In this document: positions 1-9,639 of the stretch, piece by piece
Layout: each line of letters opens with the position of its first letter
Position numbering within the stretch: the first letter of the stretch is position 1
From: Acanthaster planci
Lineage: Eukaryota; Echinodermata; Asteroidea; Valvatida; Acanthasteridae
NCBI RefSeq assembly: GCF_001949145.1
Contig: NW_019091443.1
Span: 839,821-895,622 of the forward strand
Direction: 5' to 3'
Length of the DNA: 55,802 nt
The notes under the pieces: model-generated
Told to the model about the DNA's origin: nothing
The model's database searches: none
The model's input: the letters and a program-made list of their open reading frames with translations, nothing else
Position numbers and translations under genes: made by a program

Positions 1-821
1 AACCCTACACTTTCTCGGGCACTTAGGACCATTTTTCAACCGTAGTTTTTAGCCCTTCTGCCCTCATATGAAAGCTCAAAGACCCAGGGAGTTGATCCTG
101 GCAAGGATTTACACAATCTCACCATTTTGGGGGCCAAACAATCTCCTTTTTCAAAAGATACTGTGGGGGGGGGTCACTTTTAATGCTAATGAGCTGGTCA
201 AAAATTGTCACTTGAATTAGTGGTCTGCACCCATAACAGTGCCTCTGACGTCATCTATCCTTAGTAACCGTAGGGCGCCCTCGCCCAGAGGACAAGCAAC
301 CGTTCTGATGGGTGCACTGAACCAATTCGAGCTCCATTGAAAATAGTGTAAAATCAACCAAGTTTGGAGCCCCATGGCAGGCAACTGAAATTCCTGAGGC
401 CTCTCAACAAAAAACAATATGTTGTTTGGTCCTTCAGGTTTCATTTGATTTTCAATTTTTAGTAGGTTAACCAATTTAATAACCAATTGAATTTTTTAAT
501 TATCCGCCCAAAACAAACTCACCCCCAAAAAGTGAATGCTGCCAAGCCCTCCCAGTGCGGCGGCCATTTTTCAAATGACATCCCTCACCTTCCTCGGGCT
601 CTTCTGACTAATTTCAATTCCATTTTTGTCTGCTTTGCCCCCAGATGGGTGCCCCTGAATCTACAGAGAATTTTCCTTGAATTGGGACACTGCACCCTGA
701 TCGGCGGTACGGTCACGGTACGTACGTCGAGCTACAGTCCGGTCACTTTCCACTCAGAACTTTGCCTTGTTGACTTTCTTGTACGGCCACCTTATATTAT
801 TTGTGTCTGAAAATACTGAAT
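1..821. other. No recognisable gene
   Basis: Two overlapping open frames of about 90-107 codons exist here, but their translations show no domain, no compositional sign of coding and no splice context. A run of nine G at about 166-174 is the only simple-sequence feature. This is probably the upstream flank of the THAP gene that starts at 822. No TATA box or promoter could be assigned. Confidence 0.5.
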
Positions 822-2193
822 ATGGTAAATTTTTGTTGTGTCGTCAGTTGCTCTAACCGTAGTAATAGAGATAAAGAAGTGTCCTTTTTCTGTACTCCGG
901 CTGTGCTTGAACACCAAGGGAAGCACTCCGCAAAACTCTCTAAAGTACGGCGAGACAAGTAGCTAGCAAACATAAAACGTGAGGAATGGCAACCCTCAAA
1001 ATCATCACGTGTGTGTTCGGCCCACTTTGTCAGTGGTAAGTAGGCCTACCATTGACAAAACTAATGCTTATAAATGCCCATTACGCACGCTTCATCATGA
1101 TCAAAAAGTTTCAGACGAGTTGGTCAAAGATGCATCACTCAGTGTATGTACACCTATCCTAGAAATACGCGTTTTTCGAAACAAGTGGATTAGGCTTATT
1201 CTTCGGCTTTGATGGTTCCAGCCTTCCATTTTGATGCAGCATTCCAAACAGTATGCCAAGACTCCAAAAGGAACCAGCGAAACCAAAGACCAAGCCTAAT
1301 CCTGGGCCTGATTAAATTCAACTACCCTTTGGTCATGGTGGTATGTAGTACCCTGTCTCGCTCATGGGTTTGGGTGATAGGCTAGTGATCCGTATCTATG
1401 GTAAGGCCCAATGCCAGGGTTCATAATAGTTCACTCCTACCTCTGTGCTCTCAGTAACAACTGTCATGGGGGCTTTTCTCCATTGAAAAATATCTGGTTA
1501 ATTCTGGGGCCTTTTAACTATTGAAAAAAACTATTGAAAAAATTATTTTGTTGATGACCGGACATGTTTGTTTTAATTTTCCCATTTGTGAGTTCCCCAA
1601 TTCATATACATGCACAACCTCATGAACATTTGTACATCACGCTGCATTTTATAAGGGGCCGTTAATCAGTCTGCAAAAAAATAAGTAAATAACTATTTTC
1701 TTGCATGGCAGCTAATCTTACTTCTTTTCCTTTTTACAGTACTTGTTCCATTAGCACTGAGCTGTTCTTCTACATTCACTGGTGTGATTGTTTCAAAATA
1801 GGAAAGTTCAGTTGGCAATTTTATTCTGAATAAAGCAACTGAGCTGAACAGTTTAAACGAGTAGTTGAGCTTCAGCATTGGATGAAATTCCCTGGCTGTC
1901 TTTCTTTGTTATTTTTATAATTTTATTGAGTTTATAGACTTTAATGAAAAACTGTTTGACATATCCAGGAAGAAGTTTGACCTGATTCATTTTAAACACT
2001 GTTTCATTGTTTTTGTATAATTTCATGTATAACAGGAAAACCAGCCTATTTATACCAAGTGGACCATTTTGACTGGGCCCCAACCAAGAACATGGGCTAC
2101 ACCAGAGCACCTCAGAACCAGGACACGTCAGCACGCTGCAATAGGTTGAAGCAGCAGAAGAGGAAAGCAGATGATGTTGCAGCTACATCAGCA
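822..2193 (+). pseudogene. THAP zinc-finger gene, two exons, one in-frame stop
   Basis: THAP domains are C2CH zinc fingers that bind DNA and occur in transcription factors and in P-element-like transposases. Exon 1 (822-1035) begins MVNFCCVVSCSNRSNRD, giving the Cys-x4-Cys pair. It ends in the C-x2-H pair (VCSAHFVSG), with the conserved Trp of the REEW segment nine residues before that Cys. The exon ends at a GTAAGT donor (1036). Exon 2 starts at 2036 after TATAACAG and joins in phase 1, rebuilding HFVSG|KPAYLYQVDHFDW, the usual THAP continuation, followed by a Lys/Arg-rich tail. Codon 47 is TAG (960-962) where the family normally has Trp (RRDK-W-LANI), so one G-to-A change would explain it. 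The coding tail runs into transposon copy A at 2194, so any further exons are lost or interrupted. It is either a recent pseudogene or a base-call error in a live gene. Confidence 0.8.
1036..2035 (+). other. Intron of the THAP gene
   Basis: One kilobase lies between a GTAAGT donor and a TATAACAG acceptor that join the two halves of the THAP domain in frame. I see no other gene in it. Short open frames on both strands have no family resemblance. AT-rich with runs of T, as expected for an intron. Confidence 0.65.
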
Positions 2194-2665
2194 CCACTTC
2201 CTGCCGGGGACTCCAGAATTGGAGACGTATGGTTTATATGCGNGATAATCCAGCCTTGTTTTGAAACCGTATACCAGGTTTGGGGCATTGAGAGCGAGCG
2301 GATTACCACAAGGGACAAAAGCGCTCCACCACCGCAGCGATGAGCCACACAGCACTGCTCACGCTAATCTGGCCCCTATTGAAAAGAGGTCAGCAGTGTA
2401 CTGAACCAGATTCGTGAACAAAAGACAGTTATACAACACCGCACAATCTGAGTTCTGTTTACAAGGCTGCAGGCCTGGCTGAAATACTCGGGCATCAATG
2501 AAGGTCATCTGTCAACTTAGAGTAGTGCCTACAAATTACTCTGTGCGGCTATAAACGACCGTTAAATGGAATGATGAATTTTTGAAGGATTTCGAAAACG
2601 GAAAAAATTGATAGTCTTGCCGGCCCAGCATCATCAACGTTGAAAAATGCCCCGGCACATAGTGG
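2194..2665 (+). mobile_element. TTAA-type non-autonomous DNA transposon, copy A
   Basis: Begins CCACTTCCTGCCGGGGACTC and ends in GTGG followed by TTAA (2666-2669). The same family occurs at 23937 and 41797 (plus) and 43190 (minus). The better-preserved copies show terminal CCACTTC/GAAGTGG inverted repeats next to TTAA, a piggyBac-like target site. No transposase is encoded, so it is a MITE. Here the left TTAA is missing, because the flank reads TCAGCA. The N at 2243 replaces about 115 bases present in copies B and C. It lies between the converging THAP and SWIM/YqaJ genes. Confidence 0.75.
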
Positions 2666-4637
2666 TTAAAGGCCATTTACCCATGTGACAAACATGTAGT
2701 TTAATTGCAAGAGGCAAGTTTTCAAAAGTGACAAGAGTTCTGCTGGGTGGAAAAACTGTACCTTTATCGAGTCGCTGACAGTAGCACATTTCTGAAGAAG
2801 TTGAAGGTAAGTCAGGTCCAAACTGTCTGAATCATAGAGAGATGGGAGAGCCTTGTACTTGTCAGTAGCAGAAGGGGGAATAAATTCTTGGGCATATGCA
2901 TCTATGACACAATGAACAACTGGCTGAGCTGATACTTGCTGGAGAGATGCATGGAATACGGCCAGTTCATGTGATGTAGGGGGTGCTATAGCAGCTTCTG
3001 TCTGAGGTTTCTTGCAGGTACTTGAAGGCTTTCTAAAATTGATGTGTTTCACTTCTGCAGCACATACCTGTAATTGAAAAAAAAGAGAATACTCAATAAT
3101 TGGGCACATTATGCAAGAAATAACAGCTGGATAAGGGCTTCTACATTGGAAGGTTATGAGAAACAGTTTCAGGTTGTGATTATCGTTGCCTAAACCAGCC
3201 ATTTTTCCATATTAAATGAATACTTTCCTCATCTTTTTCTTATATTTCTTTTTGCTGGTAGCCATGCACACTTCTGAGAAGTACAGGCATCTGATCCTCG
3301 AACTGATTGGCTTTTACAACACTTGATATTAATGCAGCAACATGGCTACAGGCTTCTCCCAATCTGCAAGGGTAGTAGATAACAATTGATAAAGACAAAC
3401 ATTGAATATCAGAATGGTCAGTTTGCCTAACAGACATATCACTCAGACAACCAGGGTCATTTATCAGTCATACTCATGAATATTTTTCACTTTACAGACG
3501 ACCTGCCAATTAGGAAAATATTTTTCCGCTAAGTGACATCAACATGTATCTTACTCGGCCATGCATGTACAGTGTGCAGCTATAATTTCTCCACACTTCT
3601 CAGCAGCAAACCATGGAATCAGAGGGGTTGCTGTCATTCTCTGGCTGTGTTTCACCCTGCCAATCACCACATATATGGTCTTCCCGGACCCAGATTGGTA
3701 TGTGTGAAGTCGTATATCGTGGACCCATCCAGCCTTGACCAAACAATCTGATCCTGTCATGGATTTCCATACCTGCAATTTATGGAAGGAAAAGTGCATC
3801 TTACAAAAGAATTATTTTCTCTCCAACTACCACATCACTTTGCCTACACAAAATTTCTTCTTTCTTGCCGGACTAAAATTTTTAATATTTCCTGATTTAA
3901 TCTCATAATTAAACCAAAAAGAAATTAGGTCCTAGTATAAATCTAGGTTTCCAACTATAAAGTAATTCACCAACCATGCCAACTGTTAACAGACACTGTC
4001 AAGGGGGGAGGGGGCTAATTACTAATGTAAATAGTTACCGAGTTAGGAGCAGCAATAACTAGAGGGAATGCATTTTGTGGCAAGGCTATCATGACTAGAG
4101 CCTAGAGGGCAGGCTTTTCCTGGAGGGGCTTGAGTAAACCCTAGATAGTGACTAGATTGAAAACAAGAAAAAACAGCCTGACTCTGCCTTGGTGCAGTCA
4201 GTAGGCCACAGATCTGGCTGTTTTTCGGACTGAATTTGGTGGGGATCAAGTTCAGTTATAAAACTTAAACTTAATTTAAACTAGAAAGGATCAACGTTCA
4301 TGACGTTTTGGAAATTTGTTCTCTAATTCCTTTGTTTCTTTCTTTCTTTTCTTTGGTTTATTCAAATTAAAACAGACCTAGGCAAACAAGTTTTTACTGG
4401 AAAAAGCAGGAGTAATCTTACTCTTATGTCTTCCTTTGTGTGCTGGCTCGGGGTTGAAATCATGTAGATGTACATGTCATTCCACTGCACGTCAGGAATT
4501 ATTTCCGGTGCAGCCTCCAGCTTTTTTGCGTCGCTCTGATACGGGTCCTGTTTCAGGTCTGCCTCTAATTTTTCTATATATCTCGCTTTAGAAGCACCAA
4601 TCAAGCCTTCAGCATAGGCAGACAAAAAATACGACAT
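2666..4637 (-). CDS. SWIM zinc finger / YqaJ-nuclease-like protein, four exons, probably broken
   Basis: Proteins of this type, common and uncharacterised in invertebrates, join a SWIM zinc finger to a YqaJ-like alkaline exonuclease related to phage recombinases. Exon A is 4637-4422 (start MSYFLSAYAEG, 72 codons, GTAAGA donor). Exon B is 3772-3555 (ATTGCAG acceptor, GTAAGA donor). Exon C is 3363-3224 (CCTTGCAG acceptor). Exon D is 3067-2666 (TTACAG acceptor). B and C join in phase 2 to give HCTCMAELGEACSHVAALI, the CxC...CxH signature of SWIM. Exon D has the linker before the nuclease (about 130 residues, with LYDSDSLDLTYLQLLQKC). Exon C seems to carry a one-base shift: the upstream frame stops, while a neighbouring frame gives the expected Cys/Lys-rich end. 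The last frame ends in TAA made by the TTAA flank of transposon copy A, so the nuclease core itself is absent. An alternative start at 4658 adds seven residues. Nuclear DNA processing is inferred from the family, not shown here. Confidence 0.75.
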
Positions 4638-4658
4638 GGTAACAGTGAGGGAAACCAA

Positions 4659-7600
4659 GTATCGCTCTGTTAAATACCCTCTTTATTCAGACTTTGCATC
4701 GTGCGATTCCCGGTACAACATGTACTTGCACTAGTTTGCATTAGCATGCACACTTCAACGAAAGCGCGCCGCCACTTGACCTCGAAGATGGCGACGCCAT
4801 TGGTCGTTAAATTGGCAGTGACATCAGTGCATAAGGTCTATATGGATATTTTTTCCCACCCAAGTTCTGTTGCCAGGCAACTTGACATGGATTTCTTCAC
4901 TCTTTAGAANATTAGAATGCCTTGTCTGTCATTTCTGAGCAACTGTTTCACTTTTGTTTGGATTAAACATTTGATATTCCCCTGGAAGCCTACTGATTTT
5001 GATTTTCTCTTTAATTTCATCAAGTGGAATGTAATCGAATAGGTTAGGCTTGCAGTTGCACCATTTAGAAGAAAATATCTCTTTTACGAGTATGTGGTTC
5101 GGAGAAGAACCGATGGTAAGCACTTGATGTTCAGTATGCTCCCTTCATCTTCAAGAGGGTGACTGGATGGAATGTAATCAATCTGTTTCTTTACTCTGTA
5201 CAGAGATGGAAGGCCCCAGGTTCCAAGTTGGTAAGCCTTATCTGACATTCCAAATCTTTCCTTGGTAAAGATGATTTTATTAACTTCTTCAACAGATCAT
5301 TTCTTACATTTCAAATTAAAAGTATTCACCATTCCGACTCTTTGTCTTTAACAGTGAGTGTTTTAGCCTCTAAATGGCAAAACCTGACAAACTGAAGAGC
5401 TTGAGAACAATGCTCAGAAAGTTTGGACTAAAATCTGTGTTGGTGAGCACAAGTGAATTTAGAATGTTGTTGTACTTATGAAGGATCTGTTGGGCACTAG
5501 CAATTCCTGGCCTTAGTCTTGTTTTTGAACTTGGTAATTAAGAAAGCTTACAACAATCAAATTCACAATGAAGCACTTTCAATTTTCAGTTCCTGTTTTT
5601 ACACAACCAGTTTTCAAAAGCTACCTGCTGCACCCCTCCTCTCTTGGCTGATTTTAATTTGATGAGGAGACATGTGAGTTTCACTCGAATCTGATGTTCC
5701 AAACGCGATATAAATTTTAAGCAAGAAAGACGGTATTGTTCACACAGTATCTTAAATACCTACTATGTTGCTGTCCATTGAATCTGAGTGGATGAGTTTT
5801 CTCTATGATTTATCAGAAGTCTGGCATCCACACCACAGGGTTGGTGGGCATTGATGCTGGGCAATCACATTACTTCATGCTTGCATATGTCTGTGTGTGT
5901 TGAACTGTACTCTAGTAGCATCCCCGCTTACAAAGCTGATCAGAATGTAGGTTCCAGGTTTTATGAAGCTTTCTTTGCCGTTGCTGTCAAATTCTCAAAT
6001 TTAACAATGCTTCTGAAGTGAAGCAGTTTGACTCCCTGGAATAATATAGCAGCAACCATCAAATCTCTCCATCCTTTTCTCACCAAATTTCAAAGATAAT
6101 GTACTGTTCCTTTCAGTGTACTTCTTCTTGGTTGTTACTCCCAAACCAAAGATTGCCTCGTATTCCTGTGGATCTACATCCCTCTTTATTCGGTTCGTAA
6201 GTGTGACGTCACTTCAGTTTAAACCATGCCCATTCCACACGTGCACTGCACATAGGGTTACATGCATTGATCACCGTTTACATGGAACCATGGAACTGGA
6301 AGTTAACACACAACTTCAGCGATCGTCCAATGGGAGCCTTTGTGACAAAGTCACAAACCAGAGTATCATCACGCGGGGAGTTTCCTTCCTTCTGTGTTTC
6401 AAAGAATGTTTGATGCTACTCAGCAAAAGGCCACTAAGTGTTTGACTGTGAGACTCCAAGCTCTGCCCATGTGAGGTTGTTGGAAACCTATCAACAATTT
6501 TGCCTTTGGAGATCCACTCGTCACACAACACTTTGAAGGCCCCTCTTTTAGAATTTGAAAGTGAAAAATTTTGTTCATAATGAAGGCTCAGATTTCATGT
6601 ATAAGAAACCGATCGATCAGGGCAAATTAGACCTAGCCCATGTTAGGCCTATATATCTTGGGCATAGGCTAGGTCTACATGTAATGTACATGTACATGGT
6701 GTAGGCCTACATGGGATTGTCATATAAACACGCAACATTGAATCCCTACTGCATTAATTGAACATGCCTAATCTTAAACTGTCTTACTGTGACTCATCGA
6801 TACGTTGACTGAAAAACGAACATGTAAATACTGTAATATCAATTATCTTACCTTAATGTCAAACAGCTCTCCTTTCAAAGAAGATCTGCAATGTCCCCTT
6901 GCAAGATGCCTTCTTGGAATCAGAGTAGTGTTGAGGTTTTTATAAATATTAGGCGGTTTTATGGAACAGTATCACCAGAGAACCCTGTCTTTGAGTGAAT
7001 CAGACATGACGCGACTCATTCTGTTGGGCATGTTTTCTGACTTTTGAGCTATCTGATCGGCTTAAAGTTTCAATTGATGTGTGGTCATGATAACACCATG
7101 ATAAACAATGACGCCCCCATGTGGCCAAATCATGTGAAGTAAATGAGACACTGAACTCCATATGTATCCCCTTAATCATTGGAATTCAAGGCTCTGTAAG
7201 GTAGTGCTTGGTGTAGTCATTACAACATGATTGTTTCAAGTGATTCTTTAGGCCTGAATCATCCCCAAAACATGTTCATTTGCCTGTCTTTGCCACCTAG
7301 TAGGAAAATAATGTCAGTGGCAAAAAAATCCAAAATGGCCGCCAAGATGGCCACCAAGATGGCCGCCCAATGAACCCCATGGGACAATATTTGACGTGGG
7401 GAACATCAATATTCATTAACTACACACTCTGACAATTCTAAAAATGTAAGTTAGAAAAATATATTGAGGGAAACATGGGAAGCTTGAATCCTCCCCAACT
7501 ATATTCCATGTTGTTACTGGCACAAAACAAATTATAGAATCTTCAAAATTGATCAAGATCTTCTGAGTACAATGTGTCAAGCACAATTACTTTCAAACAA

Positions 7601-7960
7601 ATTTAACGTAATTAACTGACTTCCTAATTCCAACAGTTGAAACGAAGCATGTTGATTTGCCTTTCTCTGCTTGGTTTTTCATTCAAGTATCCTTCCTCGC
7701 AGTTAAATTATTAATGTCCTGAATGTTACGTCATGGTGCATACTGGAATACTGCAAGCGTTACTATCTTCTTTTGCACTGAAGGTATCACAAAACCGGTT
7801 CTAAAGTTACATTAGTCCTAATCTGCTAGACCTTAACTAATGCCGTCTTCCTCTTTATCTACCTATTCATCTTGAAAAAAAAGTCAAATTTAGCATTGTG
7901 ATTTAGGCATTTCTTTGTTCAGGGCTTTGTTTGCTTGTATTTACTTTGTCTTTAAGATCT
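4659..7960. other. No recognisable gene; repeats and one unexplained frame
   Basis: A 64-codon minus-strand frame (5123-4929) reads partly like protein (FDYIPLDEIKEKIKISR), but I cannot assign it. A plus-strand stretch at about 5374-5441 (MAKPDKLKSLRTMLRKFG, then GTGAGC) resembles a small exon, without support. N at 4910 marks a gap. Segments rich in GTAGGCCTAC and TACATGTACA palindromes occur at 6640-6720. Positions 6188-6250 match 36599-36665. Otherwise AT-rich non-coding DNA. Confidence 0.5.
7331..7372 (+). repeat. Short tandem repeat of a 12-base unit
   Basis: The unit CCAAGATGGCCR, preceded by a related CAAAATGGCCGC, is repeated about three times. It contains GCCATCTT-type motifs, the complement of a YY1-like core, but a regulatory role is only a possibility. 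Confidence 0.6.
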
Positions 7961-7989
7961 TCCAAAATATCTCTTGGTGAGAATCATCA

Positions 7990-8413
7990 TCTTCTGGATG
8001 CAGGTAACTTGACAAAAATCCTTGTAGGCCTACTTGTTGAAAATGATTTGCTTGACTACCCAAAGGGTCTTCGTATTGGTGTTTTCCTTGGCCTGATCTT
8101 CACCTATACCCTTGTCAATGTACTTTTTCACAATTTCACTCCAAATTTCCCAGTGGCCTCTGCTTAATAGTTTAACCAATCGAAATACGCAACATTATCT
8201 TCCAATCTGAAGGAGACCATCTTCATCCAAAGATTTGTTATCCTCTGTCTCCGTTTTGGATCCAAAATCATCTTCTTCATTTTCACCCTGCAGAGATTCA
8301 GTTCCAAAAATTTCCACTTCCAATTCTTCAAATCTATGCCTTTTAAAATCTGGTTCAGAACAGCACATGTAAGAGTATTCAAAGTGAATAACTCCACTCA
8401 TAAATTCATACAC
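7990..8413 (-). pseudogene. Unassigned coding-like trace
   Basis: On the minus strand one frame gives an acidic stretch (GENEEDDFGSKTETEDNKSL). After a TAA it continues in the same frame into HWEIWSEIVKKYIDKGIGED and ends at TAG. Continuity of composition across one stop suggests a decayed coding exon, perhaps of a transposase with an acidic N-terminal region. I do not recognise the family. It could equally be chance. Confidence 0.3.
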
Positions 8414-9404
8414 ACTTTTTAAAAAAAGTTTTAAAATGCCAAAACCAAGCTAAGATATAAACAGTTTCATTCAGCAATCCTGCTTTATATTTGCTATCCA
8501 TAATCAGGGAAACATCAAAAAAGCAAAATGGCGTATAGTTGACTTCCACAGCACCATTTTATGAGTGCAGCAAGTGTTTCCTGATCAGCATTGATCTAGT
8601 CTTTTATAAATGGGCTGCATTCAAAACCCAAAGTGTTACGAAATCATAAATGTATTAGTGCTGCAAGGCACACAGAATTGTGCCTTACAGCTTCTAGAAG
8701 GCGTGAAAGCGTAGCTAGACATATGCTTACATGTGTATACTTCATCTATACAAATGTCACATGACCTGTTCCTTAGAAACAGATCAGTACTAGTACGTAC
8801 ATTTATTTGAGTTGTGCACAGATTCTTGCATGTACGCCTCTTAAATGGCGAAAATAGCCACTGGCACGTGATGGTGAATGGGCCACTGACAGTTTGGCTC
8901 TCACTTATAGGTAAAAATAGCCTCACAAGGTGATATGACAGAAAACTGGTAAGTTTCATGTATCAATGAGGCAAGTTTTTTTTACCGTGCCACATTTTAA
9001 AGCAGTCAACATTTTTGTTAAACACTCATCCCTTTTAATATATCAGAAGAATAGCAGAAGAAAAGTGACAACGTATTTACACTGACTTATAGGTAAATCC
9101 ACACCTTGTGCAAATTTAGTGAATAGCAACATCTAAAAACACACAGACTGAGTACCTTCCTGTCTGTAAGGCATATGTACCATTGTGCCTGCAAAACGCT
9201 AAAATGGATGTTGTTAACTAACTTGGCGTGTACACTCTTTCTTGGAAACTACCATACATGTACATATATTTTAATTTAAAGAATGGCAACCATCACATTT
9301 TTCAATAACTGAGCAAGTGCAAAAGTTGCTTGAAAGCTGCATCAGTAACTGCCCAACAACCCCCAAATCAAATCATTATACACATACAAGCAGAGGCAAA
9401 TGCC
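8414..9404. other. Non-coding; probably 3' flank/UTR of CIAO1
   Basis: Lies directly downstream of the CIAO1 stop on the minus strand. A minus-strand AATAAA (TTTATT at 8802-8807) could be a polyadenylation signal. No domain is seen in any frame. Confidence 0.4.
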
Positions 9405-9636
9405 TTAGCACTGACCATATTTCCAAACCTTGATGATACCATCATCACCACAAGATGCTAAAAGGCCACTTCCATCTGGATTCCATCTAACTGAGTTAAT
9501 ATCTTCACTATGAGCTGACTTTACACATACCATCAAATTAAACGTGGGCTGATGACTTGACTCAACATCATCTTCTTGAAAGACATGAATTGTGTCATCA
9601 CCAGAACAGGTAGCCAACAGTCCACTTTGCTTGCAC
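9405..9636 (-). CDS. Last exon of CIAO1, cytosolic iron-sulfur assembly WD40 protein
   Basis: CIAO1 is the WD40 beta-propeller of the CIA targeting complex, which hands 4Fe-4S clusters to cytosolic and nuclear apoproteins. The exon opens after TTACCAG (acceptor AG at 9638-9637) in phase 2, so a Trp codon is split, and runs to TAA at 9405-9407. It encodes the last two propeller blades: CSGDDTIHVFQED, the CIAO1-specific acidic loop and QPTF segment, then AHSEDINSVRWNP and LLASCGDDG, ending with IKVWKYGQC. These match the C-terminus of animal CIAO1 closely, including the WKY end. No stop or frameshift is present, so the exon looks under selection. I could not find the upstream exons between 9.7 and 13.5 kb, so introns may be long or the rest may lie beyond the BEL element. 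Confidence 0.85.
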
Positions 9637-9639
9637 CTG

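Noticed and set aside
217-810. Two adjacent open frames on opposite strands of about 90-107 codons
   Set aside because: No domain, splice support or codon-like composition. Lengths are within chance for this base composition.
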